From NCBI GenBank assembly GCA_023433755.1, contig JAEYUA010000110.1:1-16051 (forward strand): a stretch of DNA of 16,051 nucleotides, given 5' to 3'. How positions within the stretch are numbered: position 1 is the stretch's first letter; each line of letters starts with the position of its first letter. This document shows, piece after piece, positions 15,106 to 16,051 of the stretch. A program made the position numbers and the translations under genes. A model generated the notes under the pieces. That model was not told the origin of the DNA, did not search any database, and saw nothing but the letters and a program-made list of their open reading frames with translations. This DNA comes from Bacteroidota bacterium. Lineage in GTDB: Bacteria; Bacteroidota; Bacteroidia; Chitinophagales; Chitinophagaceae.

Positions 15106-16051
15106 ATGACAGCTATTAACCGGCACATTTCAACCCTTGATGAATTTACCATACAGCAGTTAAGAAATTTTCCCCAGGCTACAGGTGAACTGAGTAGTCT
15201 TTTAAGAGATATCGGCCTTGCCGCCAAAAGAGTGAACGTGGAGGTGAATAAAGCAGGCCTGGTGGATATTTTAGGCGATGCGGGTTCCGTGAATGTGCAG
15301 GGTGAGGATGTAAAAAAACTGGATGTGTTTGCCAACAACCAGTTCATGGGTGTATTGCAGCACGGGATCAGTTGCGCGGGCATCGCCAGTGAAGAACTGG
15401 ATGAATTTGTAGCCTTTGATGACGAGGTGAGTAAAAAATCAAAGTACATCTGCATGTTTGATCCGCTGGACGGCAGCGGCAATATTGATGTGAATGTTTC
15501 CATTGGTACCATCTTCAGTATTTACAGGAGAGTGTCGGACAGGGGAACTCCGGTGATCATGGAAGATTTCTTGCAAAAAGGCCGTAACCAGGTAGCCGCA
15601 GGGTACGTGGTTTATGGTTCATCAACCATGCTGGTATATGCCACACGCCGTGGGGTGAACGGGTTTACGCTGGATCCTTCCATTGGTGAATTTTGCCTGA
15701 GCCACCCGGATATTAAATGCCCGGATACCGGTAAGATCTATTCCGTAAACCATGGCAATTTTTTCCAGTACACAGATGAAGTGCGTGAGTACATCACATT
15801 ATGCCAGCACAAGAATAAAGACAATGGCGGGCCTTATACCCAGCGTTATATCGGCAGTATGGTGGCTGATGTGCACCGCAACCTCATTAAAGGTGGCATT
15901 TTCATGTATCCTGGTACCATAGACAAGCCCAAGGGCAAACTCCGTCTGCTATATGAGTGCAATCCTTTTTCCTTCATCATGGAAGTAGCGGGAGGAAAAG
16001 CAACCGATGGTAAAAGATCTATCCTGGATATTGTACCAACGGAGCTGCACC
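15106..16051 (+). CDS. fbp: Fructose-1,6-bisphosphatase class I, 3' end cut by window
   Basis: Hydrolyses fructose-1,6-bisphosphate to fructose-6-phosphate, the committed step of gluconeogenesis, in the cytosol. 315 complete codons are visible from ATG at 15106; the class I family is about 330-345 residues, so roughly 20-30 are missing. Seen: metal-binding glutamates in ASEELDE (about 94-100), the signature DPLDGSGNIDVN (residues 119-130), GSSTMLVYATRRGV (171-184), IYSVNHGN (211-218), the YIGSMVADVHRNL substrate segment (248-260) and KLRLLYECNPFSF (278-290). The usual signature reads DPLDGSSN; the second serine is glycine here. The nearest upstream gene is 285 bp away, so it is probably transcribed alone. 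Confidence 0.96.
   Translation, partial: MTAINRHISTLDEFTIQQLRNFPQATGELSSLLRDIGLAAKRVNVEVNKAGLVDILGDAGSVNVQGEDVKKLDVFANNQFMGVLQHGISCAGIASEELDEFVAFDDEVSKKSKYICMFDPLDGSGNIDVNVSIGTIFSIYRRVSDRGTPVIMEDFLQKGRNQVAAGYVVYGSSTMLVYATRRGVNGFTLDPSIGEFCLSHPDIKCPDTGKIYSVNHGNFFQYTDEVREYITLCQHKNKDNGGPYTQRYIGSMVADVHRNLIKGGIFMYPGTIDKPKGKLRLLYECNPFSFIMEVAGGKATDGKRSILDIVPTELH

Noticed and set aside
15078..15512. 144-codon minus-strand frame opposite fbp
   Set aside because: Ser/Leu/Thr-rich shadow of a clear class I FBPase with no motif of its own.

Overview
The window reads as ordinary chromosomal DNA from a member of the Bacteroidota, most likely a Chitinophagaceae-type organism. The evidence is the medium GC content, the lipoprotein signal peptides and the lack of convincing Shine-Dalgarno sites. 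Several starts are also preceded by boxes resembling the Bacteroidota -7 element TAnnTTTG, and there are proteins typical of the phylum: a barrel-less MG2/TonB-plug protein, a C-terminal TonB domain of the FPGG type, and a MexF-like RND pump. The exact genus is inference. No transposase, phage gene, CRISPR array, rRNA or tRNA was found.

Layout. Positions 1-7945 are all on the minus strand. Read in the transcription direction they give a small bacterial PH-domain membrane protein, purK (N5-CAIR synthase), a three-gene tripartite efflux cassette (HlyD-type lipoprotein adaptor, RND/HAE-1 permease, TolC-like outer-membrane channel) and purE (N5-CAIR mutase, cut by the left edge). PurK and PurE act one after the other in purine synthesis and are often adjacent, but here about 5.8 kb of efflux genes lies between them. 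From 8095 the plus strand carries 4-hydroxyphenylpyruvate dioxygenase (tyrosine breakdown) and a secreted YafK-type YkuD-family protein fused to a TonB C-terminal domain. The latter converges on lysC (aspartate kinase, minus) across a 41-bp gap that is almost wholly a palindromic repeat. Divergent from lysC are a small lipoprotein with a Gmad2-like domain and an 809-residue MG2 + TonB-plug protein with no barrel. After a 285-bp gap holding a second copy of the repeat comes fbp (class I fructose-1,6-bisphosphatase), cut by the right edge.

Most genes are housekeeping metabolism (purines, aspartate-family amino acids, gluconeogenesis, aromatic catabolism) mixed with envelope functions (efflux, peptidoglycan modification, an orphan plug protein). 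There is no gene-free stretch over 300 bp. The observations most worth a second look are the YafK/TonB_C fusion, the orphan MG2-plug protein with its lipoprotein neighbour, the dispersed palindromic repeat, the split purK/purE pair, and a run of -7-like boxes only 3-6 nt from start codons, which suggests leaderless transcripts.
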